37,975 nt of DNA from a virus, in IMG/VR virus record IMGVR_UViG_3300025769_000319, positions 1 to 37,975 of that record; one strand, 5' to 3'. The notes under the pieces were generated by a model. That model worked only from the letters and a program-made list of their open reading frames with translations. It did no database searches and had not been told where the DNA came from. Both the position numbers and the translations under genes were made by a program. Each line of letters begins with the position of its first letter. The stretch's first letter is position 1. Shown here one piece after another: positions 6,541-13,235 of the stretch.

Positions 6541-7868
6541 GAGGCGATGTAGTGAATGTTTTGAGTGCCACTATTTGCTCTTACATAAATCAAGTTTACA
6601 TTCCCTACCTCCAAGAACAACGACTCACCGGGATCCAGAGGATAACCGTTTGATGTTGATCGGGTTAATGTTGTTGATCCTACAAAAATTACATCTGTGT
6701 TTGATGATGATGCTTTGATGGTGACACCAGCCTTTGTGATCTGGTTTGCTCCAAGAACCGTCGATCCACTACTTGCACTAATCTTTTTACCGCCAGCAGT
6801 GAAGGAACTTGGTCTTGTGATTTGACTGATTTTCACAGAGCCAGCACCACTCTTAATATCATCGGAGATAGTCTGAATGACATCTGTATTTGAATCGATC
6901 TGGCTGAGAGCGGAGTAGATGGATGCAGTAGCACCACCTAGTCTGTTCAGAATGTCGGTGTCATCTATGCTAACTTCATTTCCTACACTGACATTGAGTG
7001 CTGCGGTTGATGTGACTTCAACTGCTCCGCCATTTTCTCCTCGAACCGTAAGAGGAACGCCGTTTGTTCCGGTGTATCCTTGGACATACAGGGGATTTTC
7101 ACTTGCGTTAGTGACTCCTAGTACAGCAGAGACATCGAGGTTGAAAGAAACTCCGCTGTTGGTTAGGTGGACATTGAGAGCGTCTCCGGAGTGTCCTATG
7201 GTGACACCATCACCTGCGAACATTGCAGCAGGTACTTTAGTTCCACCATCATATCCTCGTACCGCGACTGTATCTGTTCCAGATGAAAGGAATCTGCCAC
7301 CAGTTGCAGAAACAGTACCGGAAACAGTAACGCTGTCAATCGACGAATCCAGTCTTCTTCCGCCCGTCATCACTACTGGGTAGATTCCAGCACTCCAGCC
7401 TGATCCTGTTACGCCGCCAAATCCAATGTAATGATCTTCTGTAATACCTTTAATTGGAACTGCAAGATTGTTTACTTCGACACTTCCGGAAACCCCAACA
7501 GGATGACCTCCAGAGATACCCTGAACCATTGCAGTCACACCGACTAAACTTGTTCCTGCTGTGTTACCTGCGACTGCAAGATAGATCGCGGTTGAGCCAC
7601 TACCAAGAACACTATTTCTTACATAAAAATCTCCTCTTCCTGCAACATCACCTGTCACTTCGACAGCGGATCCAGTGGTGCCGTTTACAATAACGGGCAT
7701 CGGATCGGCAGAAGAAACTCTAGTTGCATTATCTTCATCACCAAATACTACTTTAACGATGCTGACATGTGCATTGGTTAAACCTACACCGGAAGGTCCG
7801 AAGTCAGTGGCAAAGGTAGCAGTGTTTCCGAATATTTCTAGTGGTACATTACTTGCAGTATAAGGCAT
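6537..7868 (-). CDS. repetitive beta-rich virion protein (fibre or capsid decoration type)
   Basis: A 443-aa protein, nearly all small residues plus Val, Thr, Ser and Gly. Short imperfect repeats are visible: VEVTGDVAG, VGVSGSVEV, VTVSGTVSATG, LNVHL and LNVSV, the style of a beta-helical or repeated beta-strand shaft. A helical interruption (about 310-345) precedes a C-terminal module (ITKAGVTIKASSSNTDVIFVG, then LDPGESLFLEV, then LIYVRA) that looks like a compact beta sandwich found at the ends of phage fibre or decoration proteins. The ribosome site is AGGAG at 7878-7882. Transcription is divergent from gp33 and it is followed by the gene ending at 5182. Confidence 0.6.
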   Translation of the reverse strand: MPYTASNVPLEIFGNTATFATDFGPSGVGLTNAHVSIVKVVFGDEDNATRVSSADPMPVIVNGTTGSAVEVTGDVAGRGDFYVRNSVLGSGSTAIYLAVAGNTAGTSLVGVTAMVQGISGGHPVGVSGSVEVNNLAVPIKGITEDHYIGFGGVTGSGWSAGIYPVVMTGGRRLDSSIDSVTVSGTVSATGGRFLSSGTDTVAVRGYDGGTKVPAAMFAGDGVTIGHSGDALNVHLTNSGVSFNLDVSAVLGVTNASENPLYVQGYTGTNGVPLTVRGENGGAVEVTSTAALNVSVGNEVSIDDTDILNRLGGATASIYSALSQIDSNTDVIQTISDDIKSGAGSVKISQITRPSSFTAGGKKISASSGSTVLGANQITKAGVTIKASSSNTDVIFVGSTTLTRSTSNGYPLDPGESLFLEVGNVNLIYVRANSGTQNIHYIAS

Positions 7869-7943
7869 TTTTCATATCTCCTGTGTAAGATATATATAAA
7901 GGATTTTACTTGTATCTCTTTCCCTATTGGGTATAATTACAGC
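7869..7943. promoter_or_regulatory. divergent regulatory gap between structural pair and gp33
   Basis: On the + strand TTGTAT (7910-7915), 16 nt, TATAAT (7932-7937) form a sigma70-type promoter for gp33. The -10 box ends only 6 nt before the ATG at 7944, so the predicted start of transcription falls on or next to the start codon. On the minus strand the fibre-like gene has AGGAG at 7878-7882 and an AT-rich TATATATA stretch just upstream that could be a -10 or late-promoter element. No exact T4 late consensus (TATAAATA) is present. Confidence 0.55.
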
Positions 7944-8171
7944 ATGGTATTCACAGAACAACAAAAAAAGCATTTTTGCAGAATGATCGAAGAACGAGTC
8001 ATGAACTCAAAGTTGACCTATATTGAGGCAATTCTTGAGTGCTGTGAACAGATGAATTTGGAACCTGAAACGGCAGGCAAGTTTTTGAATCCGCCTCTCA
8101 AGGAAAAGTTAGCAGTTGAGTTTGAAGACATCAATCTTTTGCCTAAGACAAAATCCAAACTTCCTATTTGA
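7944..8171 (+). CDS. 33: gp33-like late transcription co-activator
   Basis: A 75-aa protein. In T4, gp33 bridges the sliding clamp gp45 and RNA polymerase carrying gp55, to activate late promoters. The sequence matches the short, helical gp33 pattern of T4-type phages: a helix-forming middle (LTYIEAILECCEQMNLEPETAGKF), then PLKEKLAVEFEDINLLPK and a hydrophobic C-terminal LPI that could be the clamp-contacting end. It sits directly upstream of gp32; in T4 genes 33 and 32 are also close (with 59 between). Little ribosome site is visible before ATG 7944, in keeping with a near-leaderless transcript from the promoter at 7910-7937. Confidence 0.65.
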   Translation: MVFTEQQKKHFCRMIEERVMNSKLTYIEAILECCEQMNLEPETAGKFLNPPLKEKLAVEFEDINLLPKTKSKLPI

Positions 8172-8195
8172 CATTCAAGTAAAAAAGAGTATAAT
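8168..8195 (+). promoter_or_regulatory. sigma70-type promoter for gp32
   Basis: TTGACA at 8168-8173, a 16-nt spacer and TATAAT at 8190-8195 are exact consensus boxes with near-ideal spacing. The -35 box overlaps the stop codon of gp33. Predicted transcription start is near 8202, giving a leader of about 66 nt before the gp32 ATG. Confidence 0.8.
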
Positions 8196-8207
8196 TGATA
8201 ATTCAGT

Positions 8208-8251
8208 GGTGGGGAGTTCCCACCGTCATCAAGTGCGAGGGAGATCCTCGC
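8208..8251 (+). promoter_or_regulatory. twin-hairpin 5' leader of gp32, candidate translational operator
   Basis: Two 6-bp hairpins with 5-nt loops lie in the gp32 leader. Hairpin 1 is GGTGGG-GAGTT-CCCACC (8208-8224). Hairpin 2 is GCGAGG-GAGAT-CCTCGC (8235-8251). They are separated by 10 nt. The stems differ in sequence but both loops read GAGWT closed by a G-C pair, so structure and loop are kept while stems vary. The ribosome site AAGGA (8255-8259) follows directly. T4 gp32 represses its own translation through a leader pseudoknot; this leader could play the same role with a different RNA shape. Confidence 0.5.
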
Positions 8252-8267
8252 GGAAAGGATTTGCAAC

Positions 8268-9128
8268 ATGAGTTTTGCAGACATGAAGAAAAATGCTAAG
8301 GGTTCGCTCGAAACCCTACAGCAAAAGTTGGAAGAGACAAACAAGACTGCCAGTTACAAGGATGATCGTTTCTGGCGTCCAGAACTTGACAAGTCGAGCA
8401 ATGGTTATGCAGAAATTCGATTTCTGCCTGCTCCCGAAAGCGAAGATCTTCCTTGGGCGAAGTTGTACTCCCACGCTTTCAAGGGACCGGGTGGTTGGTA
8501 TATCGAAAATTCTCTGACCACTAAGGGTGGTAAGGATCCTGTGTCCGAGATGAACAGCCAACTTTGGAACAGTGGGTTGGATAGCGATAAGGATATCGCA
8601 CGAGAGAGGCGCCGTAAGCTTCAGTACATCTCAAACATTTATGTAATTTCGGATCCTGCTAACCCCCAGAATGAAGGAAAGGTTTTCCTCTACAAGTATG
8701 GTAAGAAGATCTTCGATAAGATCAACGAAGCCATGACTCCTGAGTTTCAGGATGAAGAGGCAGTCAATCCCTTCAACTTCTGGACTGGTGCTACCTTCAA
8801 GTTGAAGGTTCGCAAGGTCGCAGGGTATGTCAACTACGACAAGTCCCACTTCGATCCGCCGTCGGCTCTCAACGAGGACGATGGAGAACTCGAAAGGATT
8901 TGGAAGAGTGAATACTCTCTGACCGATCTGGTTGCTGATGATAAGTTCAAGAGTTATGAAGAACTCTCGAATCGTCTCCAGCAGGTTCTTGGAGGGGACG
9001 CCAAGGCCCGTGCTGAGGATACAACGACGGTGGAGGAGCAATCCTCACCGGCAGTCACCAGTGATCCTGAGCCTCAACAGGAAGAAAGCGCCATGTCGTT
9101 CTTTGAACGACAACTGAACGAAGATTGA
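8268..9128 (+). CDS. 32: gp32 single-stranded DNA-binding protein
   Basis: A 286-aa protein close to the 301-aa T4 gp32. It coats ssDNA cooperatively during replication, recombination and repair. The basic N-terminus (ADMKKNAKGSLETLQQKL) corresponds to the cooperativity domain. The core has FWRPELDKSSNGYAEIRFLP, HAFKGPGGWYIENSL and KDPVSEMNSQLW, then YISNIYVISDPANPQNEGKVFLYKYGKKIFDKI. The acidic C-terminal tail ends in SFFERQLNED, the protein-protein contact region. The cysteines that bind zinc in T4 gp32 are absent (no Cys anywhere), as in cyanophage gp32. It has its own promoter (8168-8195), a structured leader and a strong terminator, so it forms a single-gene transcription unit, though read-through from gp33 is possible. 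Confidence 0.95.
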   Translation: MSFADMKKNAKGSLETLQQKLEETNKTASYKDDRFWRPELDKSSNGYAEIRFLPAPESEDLPWAKLYSHAFKGPGGWYIENSLTTKGGKDPVSEMNSQLWNSGLDSDKDIARERRRKLQYISNIYVISDPANPQNEGKVFLYKYGKKIFDKINEAMTPEFQDEEAVNPFNFWTGATFKLKVRKVAGYVNYDKSHFDPPSALNEDDGELERIWKSEYSLTDLVADDKFKSYEELSNRLQQVLGGDAKARAEDTTTVEEQSSPAVTSDPEPQQEESAMSFFERQLNED

Positions 9129-9150
9129 TAAATTCTTTGTTCTTAAAAAG

Positions 9151-9182
9151 AAACCCCACCTCTTTCGAGGTGGGGTTTTTTA
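9151..9182. terminator. bidirectional intrinsic terminator after gp32
   Basis: A 12-bp perfect stem (AAACCCCACCTC at 9151-9162 with GAGGTGGGGTTT at 9167-9178), loop TTTC, followed by Ts on the + strand. On the minus strand the hairpin is followed by TTCTTTTT. It therefore serves gp32 and the convergent tape-measure operon, whose stop codon is at 9183-9185. Confidence 0.92.
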
Positions 9183-10532
9183 TCATCCCATTCTTTGTCG
9201 CCATTCTGGCACACTGAATGTTTGATTTGTAAAGAATCTATTAAATGCTTCTTTCGCAGGTCCCTCAGATACTCCACTTTCCTGACCAACCGCTTGGGGG
9301 CCGGGACCAGGACTTTGGGCTGTGTATTGATTTGCTGCTACATCAGATTCTCTTACTATTTCATTTTTAGGTTTGCCTATTTCTTTGATAATTTTATCTG
9401 TTTTTGTTTCTAGTTGTTTTACTGCGGTTGACACATTTGTTGAATTCGATAAGGTTTGATTATATTCGCTGAATGACTGTGTTTTGGCAATATTATTTGA
9501 ATTGGAAATGTTAGTTGTGTTGTTTCCCTGTATCAAATTTTGAGCAGATTGTTTGTTGATCATATTCGAGGAGAAACTTTGATTGCTGATGCTTGCCGGT
9601 GAGGGTACATCTGGTGTCATTGTGGTCGATGATGGAGTTCCTACTGCACTTTTCGACGCTGCTGTGGTCGATGATGGAGTTCCTACTGCACTTTTCGACG
9701 CTGCAATAGGCGTTACCATCTCTGGACCTTTTTCTCCCAACAATCCGAGGGTTGGTTTGGTTATCATGCCACCCATAGCAAACATGGGAACCACCCCTGC
9801 TTGTTCTTTGATTCTTTCTTTTATCTTCGTACTATCAACATGCCTTTCTTTTCCATTCACATACACCTTAGTTGATTCGGGTTGAATCATATTTCTTACT
9901 AAACTAGTAAAGTGACTGTCGTTATAGTTTTTTAAGTCTTGAACTGAGTTGTTATTTGAGATTTTAGAATTTTCTACTGTTATAAATTCGCTCTTTTTAT
10001 CAGAAAACTTGTTTTCTAATTGGTTTAGAGTGTTATTTTGTCTATTGTTTAGTATTTGCCTAGTAGAATTATCATCGTTAGATTCAGAATTGCTTACATT
10101 CTTGACATTTGTATCACCGTTTAATTCAGAATTGCTTACATTCTTGACATTTGTATCACCGTTTAATTCAGAATTGCTTACATTCTTGACATTTGTAGTT
10201 GAAAATGCCTTGGGGTAACTATTATTGTAATTGGTTGTTGTGTTAAATATATTTTTGACAAATTGTTTGATGATCTTTTCGTTAAGTGACGAATTTTTCG
10301 ATGCATCACCTTTATTTGTGCTTGCTGGGTCTAGAATTTTCTGTTCTAATTTGCTTGGAGAAGTGTTTTCTTTGAGTTCAGGTAAAAATAAAGTAGGTTG
10401 AGGCAGTAATGTCCCAGTTTCTCTTTTTTTCAGAAGAGATGACTTGTTTTTAAACGGTTTTTTTGACGCTTTAATAGTAGGTTTTTGCATTTGATTCCTC
10501 TTGTTCTCTTCTTGCGTTTTCCTTTTCGACAT
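9183..10532 (-). CDS. tape-measure-like tail protein
   Basis: A 449-aa protein, Asn/Ser/Lys/Thr-rich and mostly low complexity. Near residues 250-275 it has MFAMGGMITKPTLGLLGEKG followed by PEMVTP, the Gly-rich 'GG-I-x-P-T-x-LLGEKGPE' motif typical of the C-terminal part of phage tape-measure proteins. The start ATG 10532 lies inside the gp51-like frame, a 62-nt overlap. The position right after a frameshifted gp26/gp51 pair and near gp48 fits the role T4 gives to gp29. It is shorter than T4 gp29 (590 aa) and carries two sets of perfect 14-residue tandem repeats. It could instead be a hub-associated protein carrying only the motif. Confidence 0.55.
   Translation of the reverse strand: MSKRKTQEENKRNQMQKPTIKASKKPFKNKSSLLKKRETGTLLPQPTLFLPELKENTSPSKLEQKILDPASTNKGDASKNSSLNEKIIKQFVKNIFNTTTNYNNSYPKAFSTTNVKNVSNSELNGDTNVKNVSNSELNGDTNVKNVSNSESNDDNSTRQILNNRQNNTLNQLENKFSDKKSEFITVENSKISNNNSVQDLKNYNDSHFTSLVRNMIQPESTKVYVNGKERHVDSTKIKERIKEQAGVVPMFAMGGMITKPTLGLLGEKGPEMVTPIAASKSAVGTPSSTTAASKSAVGTPSSTTMTPDVPSPASISNQSFSSNMINKQSAQNLIQGNNTTNISNSNNIAKTQSFSEYNQTLSNSTNVSTAVKQLETKTDKIIKEIGKPKNEIVRESDVAANQYTAQSPGPGPQAVGQESGVSEGPAKEAFNRFFTNQTFSVPEWRQRMG
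9622..9705 (-). repeat. 42-bp tandem duplication in the tape-measure-like gene
   Basis: Two adjacent copies (9622-9663 and 9664-9705), differing at most in the final base. Each encodes 14 residues, AASKSAVGTPSSTT. The unit length is a multiple of three, so the frame is kept. The near-identity at DNA level points to a recent duplication. Confidence 0.95.
10084..10197 (-). repeat. 42-bp tandem triplication in the tape-measure-like gene
   Basis: Copies at 10084-10125 and 10126-10167 are identical, and a third runs to 10197 before diverging. Each encodes 14 residues, TNVKNVSNSELNGD. The period equals that of the unrelated duplication at 9622-9705. Confidence 0.95.
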
Positions 10533-10674
10533 AAGCCCTCACCTGCGCCACATATACTTCTCTTTCCCACGGTATCCAGTTTTCTATCTCTGTCAGATTG
10601 TATCCATGATAGTGAATTAACTGGAAATTTAATTTAAAGTAATTAGATAAGTCTAAATGACTGAGGGCTATACG
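10471..10674 (-). CDS. 51: gp51-like frame without start codon, expressed by -1 frameshift from gp26
   Basis: A 67-codon open frame continuing from the end of gp26 in the -1 frame. It reads RIALSHLDLSNYFKLNFQLI, then HYHGYNLTEIENWIPWEREV, then VAQVRAYVEKENARREQEE, a well-ordered helical protein resembling the short cyanophage proteins annotated as gp51, baseplate hub assembly (recalled). There is no ATG, GTG or TTG near its start: an in-frame TAA lies just upstream of the slippery site and the first possible GTG is about 42 codons in. Slippage on T TTT TTC at 10674-10680 enters it exactly, giving a predicted fusion of 233 gp26 residues plus 67. It ends 62 nt inside the tape-measure-like gene. 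Alternatively a homopolymer sequencing error split one gene. Confidence 0.7.
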   Translation of the reverse strand, partial: RIALSHLDLSNYFKLNFQLIHYHGYNLTEIENWIPWEREVYVAQVRAYVEKENARREQEESNAKTYY

Positions 10675-11372
10675 AAAAAATCTTTAATTCCCTCAAATTG
10701 AATTGTTTTTTCATGATCTCCTTCGATGTACTGTTTCTTTGTTATCAATTTTGGCATTTTATCAAAATAATCTAATACTTTTTGAAACTGTTTCTTATTC
10801 ATACTCTCCACAAAATCTTGCTTTTCTCTATCAGAGTAAATTTCTGCGTTTAGTTTTTCTTCTGGGGTTTCAATCTGTAAAAGGCATTTGGATATCATTT
10901 CGATATAATTTTCAGAATCTGAAGATGTGATTTTATCTGTCAAAAAGTCTTTCACTCTTGGATGTCTAAATGTTACCGAAAGTCTGTCGTTTAAGTCTAT
11001 TTCTTTATCTCCGAATTCGCCTATAATTTCAATATCTTCACCCAAATCAATTGAAAATTCTATTGGGTTTCCATCTTCCCCAAGAACACTAAAGTCAACT
11101 ATCTCTCCGATTGATTTGCTTCTTAGTTGAAGCAAAAGATATTCGAGATCCGACATGTATAGTTCGTTGATATCTTCGATTCCCTCGAAACAGTTTTTGA
11201 TCAAATTTGAAAGAGTCAGAATCATGTCTTTTTCTGAATTAGATGTTTCTAGTGCAGTTAAAAGTGTTTTTTCATCTCTTACTAAAAATGGTCTATAACT
11301 TACGCTTTTTTTACTTGAGGGTATTGTTGTTTGATACCTTGGCATCGACTCCAATAATATATCAGATAGCAT
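10668..11372 (-). CDS. 26: gp26-like baseplate hub / tail assembly chaperone
   Basis: A 234-aa protein of the T4 gp26 type (T4_baseplate family). The start is characteristic, with MPRYQTTIPSSKKSVSYRPF followed by LVRDEKTLL near residues 10-38. A helical region with ISKCLLQIETPEEKL and a C-terminal MPKLITKKQY follow. Gp26 is needed to build the central baseplate hub in T4. The gene ends DFFV-stop right on a slippery T run, with the gp51-like sequence in the -1 frame and a tape-measure-like gene next. By analogy with gpG/gpGT of lambda it may be a tail assembly chaperone that wraps the tape measure. Ribosome site GGAGAT precedes ATG 11372. Confidence 0.8.
   Translation of the reverse strand: MLSDILLESMPRYQTTIPSSKKSVSYRPFLVRDEKTLLTALETSNSEKDMILTLSNLIKNCFEGIEDINELYMSDLEYLLLQLRSKSIGEIVDFSVLGEDGNPIEFSIDLGEDIEIIGEFGDKEIDLNDRLSVTFRHPRVKDFLTDKITSSDSENYIEMISKCLLQIETPEEKLNAEIYSDREKQDFVESMNKKQFQKVLDYFDKMPKLITKKQYIEGDHEKTIQFEGIKDFFV
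10674..10694 (-). promoter_or_regulatory. programmed -1 ribosomal frameshift signal
   Basis: Read on the minus strand: GAGGGA (10694-10689), 8 nt, then slippery heptamer T TTT TTC in the gp26 zero frame (10680-10674), then GTA TAG. An SD-like element about 10 nt before a slippery site stimulates -1 slippage in E. coli dnaX. A weak hairpin (TTAGA-CTTA-TCTAA) lies downstream; no strong pseudoknot is obvious. Confidence 0.7.
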
Positions 11373-11383
11373 TCATAATCTCC

Positions 11384-11926
11384 TTAAATTTTGTCAAACT
11401 GATAATCTTTATACGCAAACAACACGGTATAATTTACGGTGCTATTTTTTGTTTCGTTGCTGAATTCTATGGGCAATATCTCAACAGGAAATGCTTCGAA
11501 GAATCTATATCTTGGCATTCCTACATTTAGTGTTTTATTGTTGAATGCTCTTTCCTGTAGAGTCACCATACCTCCTGATAGTGTTTTAAACGGAGTTAAA
11601 ATATCACTAACTGGGTTAATTAATTGATTCATCCAATTTTCTATTCGTTCTTGAATAGATCCAAATTCATCTAATTTAAAAGTAATTGATAAATCTCCAT
11701 AATTTCTTTTGTATGGTATTTTTCTTTTTACTCCATAGTAAGCATACTCTTTTGTAAGAACTGATCTAGTCCCTGTGGTAAAACTCACAACAGGCTGACT
11801 GAATGCAGTGTTAACATCATATTGAGTTCCATCGGGTATGGTGATAAAAGCATCAAATTGATGCGATTTGACAGGAGGGTTTTCTGTAATTCTATTTACA
11901 AGCGAATCTACTCTAGGATCTGCCAT
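11384..11926 (-). CDS. tail-tube-fold baseplate protein (gp54/gp19-like)
   Basis: A 180-aa protein. It resembles the tail tube fold: an N-terminal FDAFITIPDG strand, then SFTTGTRSVLTKEYAYYGVK, YKRNYGDLSITFKLDEFGS, a helix (IQERIENWMNQLINP) and a C-terminal FEAFPVEILPIEF/VNYTVLFAYKDYQF strand pair, the arrangement of T4 gp19 and the initiator/cap proteins gp54 and gp48. Its place beside gp48 and the hub genes, not beside a sheath gene, favours a gp54-type initiator, though T4 gp54 is longer (320 aa). Its ATG overlaps the end of gp4 by 14 nt. Confidence 0.55.
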   Translation of the reverse strand: MADPRVDSLVNRITENPPVKSHQFDAFITIPDGTQYDVNTAFSQPVVSFTTGTRSVLTKEYAYYGVKRKIPYKRNYGDLSITFKLDEFGSIQERIENWMNQLINPVSDILTPFKTLSGGMVTLQERAFNNKTLNVGMPRYRFFEAFPVEILPIEFSNETKNSTVNYTVLFAYKDYQFDKI

Positions 11927-12365
11927 TTTTTTTCTCCGGGAAAATTTGTTTCTCTGTTAAAATGACAAATCTCCAGTTCTTGTCTTTACACACCTTTTCT
12001 GCTGCTTCCCACTTTGATTTATTTATTTCATAAGTGAGGCATTCTCCCAAGAAAGCCTTGGTTTTTTTTCTTGGCTTTGGTGGTTTTGTCTGTTTGTCGG
12101 GTTTTACTTCGATGACGAGGGTTTCTATCTCACCATTGTCTTTTTTATGTTCTGCTATGAAATCTGGGTAATATTTGTGTACTTTATTGTCTTTTGGTGA
12201 AAGATATGGAATTGCAATCTCTTCGCTGCCCCAACGCAGTATATTTTTGTTGCTGTCCATCCATTTACAGACTTTTCTTTCCCATAAAGATCTGCAAATA
12301 ATTTTTACTGGATTGCCTATATACTTGGAAGCATTGTTAGGGTAAAATTTAGTTTTATATGCCAT
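11913..12365 (-). CDS. 4: gp4-like head completion nuclease
   Basis: A 150-aa protein, the same length as T4 gp4 (also called 50/65), which acts on filled heads before tail joining. The sequence begins YKTKFYPNNASKYIGNPVKI, then ICRSLWERKVCKW, IPYLSPKDNKVHKYYPDFI and LVIEVKP. Glu29 (in SLWER), Asp68 (in YYPDF) and Glu86-x-Lys88 (in IEVKP) form a PD-(D/E)xK nuclease site like that of TnsA, as known for the gp4 family. All key residues are present, so it is expected to be an active nuclease. It is the first gene of the minus-strand unit reading towards 9183. Confidence 0.9.
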   Translation of the reverse strand: MAYKTKFYPNNASKYIGNPVKIICRSLWERKVCKWMDSNKNILRWGSEEIAIPYLSPKDNKVHKYYPDFIAEHKKDNGEIETLVIEVKPDKQTKPPKPRKKTKAFLGECLTYEINKSKWEAAEKVCKDKNWRFVILTEKQIFPEKKNGRS

Positions 12366-12392
12366 ATCAAAGTATATAGGGAAAACAAAGCA
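12366..12392. promoter_or_regulatory. 27-bp divergent gap between gp4 and gp48
   Basis: The two morphogenesis units diverge here with only 27 bp between start codons. An AT-rich stretch, AAGTATATAGGG, could read as a CTATATAC-type element on the minus strand. AGGG before ATG 12393 is a weak ribosome site. Any promoter must overlap coding sequence. No T4 late consensus is seen. Confidence 0.3.
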
Positions 12393-13235
12393 ATGGGAAC
12401 ATTTAGACTGCTTCCAGAAAACGATGAAGTAAACACATCAGGAACACAGGAAGATGCTGTGGGTAAGACCTCAGTTCCTCTTTTTCTTATATTGCGGTGT
12501 CACGAATTTAGCAATACTCCAAGTGTCAGAGCAAATGGAGGTGCGAAGTTGCACGAATTTATTTTACCTTTCCCCGAATCTGCACCAACTGCTCTAAATA
12601 TATCATATAACGAAGAATTGGCAAAGGAGCAAGGGATTGTCGCTAAACTCTTCACCGAAACGGGAAATCTTGGATCTAACTTGTTGAATCTTCCCGGAAG
12701 AATAATTGGAGATCAATTCCAATCTCTTAGCGGTGTTGATTTGGGAAGAAGACCGATGGATGTCACCGAACTTAGTTTGAATAAGGCAGAGAAAAGACGA
12801 TATTCTTTCAATTGGGTATTTACTTCCATTTCCTTCGAACAATCAGCGGAAATGGTTAAGATATGTAATTTGCTAACAAGTTTTTCTCTCCCTTCTACCG
12901 CCGGAACTGGTGGATTTGGTGGTTCAACAAGAATGATTATGCCACCCATGTGGACTATAGAAGTTTCAACTGGAAGTAACGGAACTTATTCTAATAATTC
13001 ATTCGCAAAAACTGCATTTCTCCAAAATCCAAAAACATGCTTTTTAACGAATGTATCGGTTGACAGAGACACCAGTGCTTTAATGAATGTGCCTGGTAAT
13101 TATAAACTTCCTACATCATTCGCTTTGAGTATTGGTCTTACGGAAATCGATCCTCTTCTCAGAAAGGACGGTGGAGTTATTGGAGAACTTCAATCTAGAT
13201 CTGAAATAAGGGCAGCACAAGGAAGCATCCTATGA
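12393..13235 (+). CDS. 48: gp48-like baseplate tail-tube cap protein
   Basis: A 280-aa protein. In T4, gp48 sits on the hub and, with gp54, starts tail tube polymerisation. The sequence has gp48-like features: a long central hydrophobic/glycine region around LLNLPGRIIGDQFQSLSG, then KRRYSFNWVFTSISFEQSAE (tube-like strand and helix), LLTSFSLPSTAGTGGFG, MPPMWTIEVSTG and the late KTCFLTNVSVDRDTSALM followed by LPTSFALSIGLTEIDPL. Length is shorter than T4 gp48 (364 aa) but similar to cyanophage versions. It overlaps gp53 by 4 nt (ATGA) and is the first gene of the + strand baseplate operon. Confidence 0.75.
   Translation: MGTFRLLPENDEVNTSGTQEDAVGKTSVPLFLILRCHEFSNTPSVRANGGAKLHEFILPFPESAPTALNISYNEELAKEQGIVAKLFTETGNLGSNLLNLPGRIIGDQFQSLSGVDLGRRPMDVTELSLNKAEKRRYSFNWVFTSISFEQSAEMVKICNLLTSFSLPSTAGTGGFGGSTRMIMPPMWTIEVSTGSNGTYSNNSFAKTAFLQNPKTCFLTNVSVDRDTSALMNVPGNYKLPTSFALSIGLTEIDPLLRKDGGVIGELQSRSEIRAAQGSIL

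Noticed and set aside
6919-7383. A 154-codon + strand open frame inside the minus-strand virion gene at 6537-7868.
   Set aside because: It is a low-complexity Val/Pro/Thr product of reading the repetitive gene backwards, without a ribosome site; the opposite strand has a coherent protein with a good ribosome site.
10084-10197. Regular direct repeats that could suggest a CRISPR array or iteron origin.
   Set aside because: The copies are contiguous without spacers, are in frame and encode identical 14-residue units inside a long coding region.
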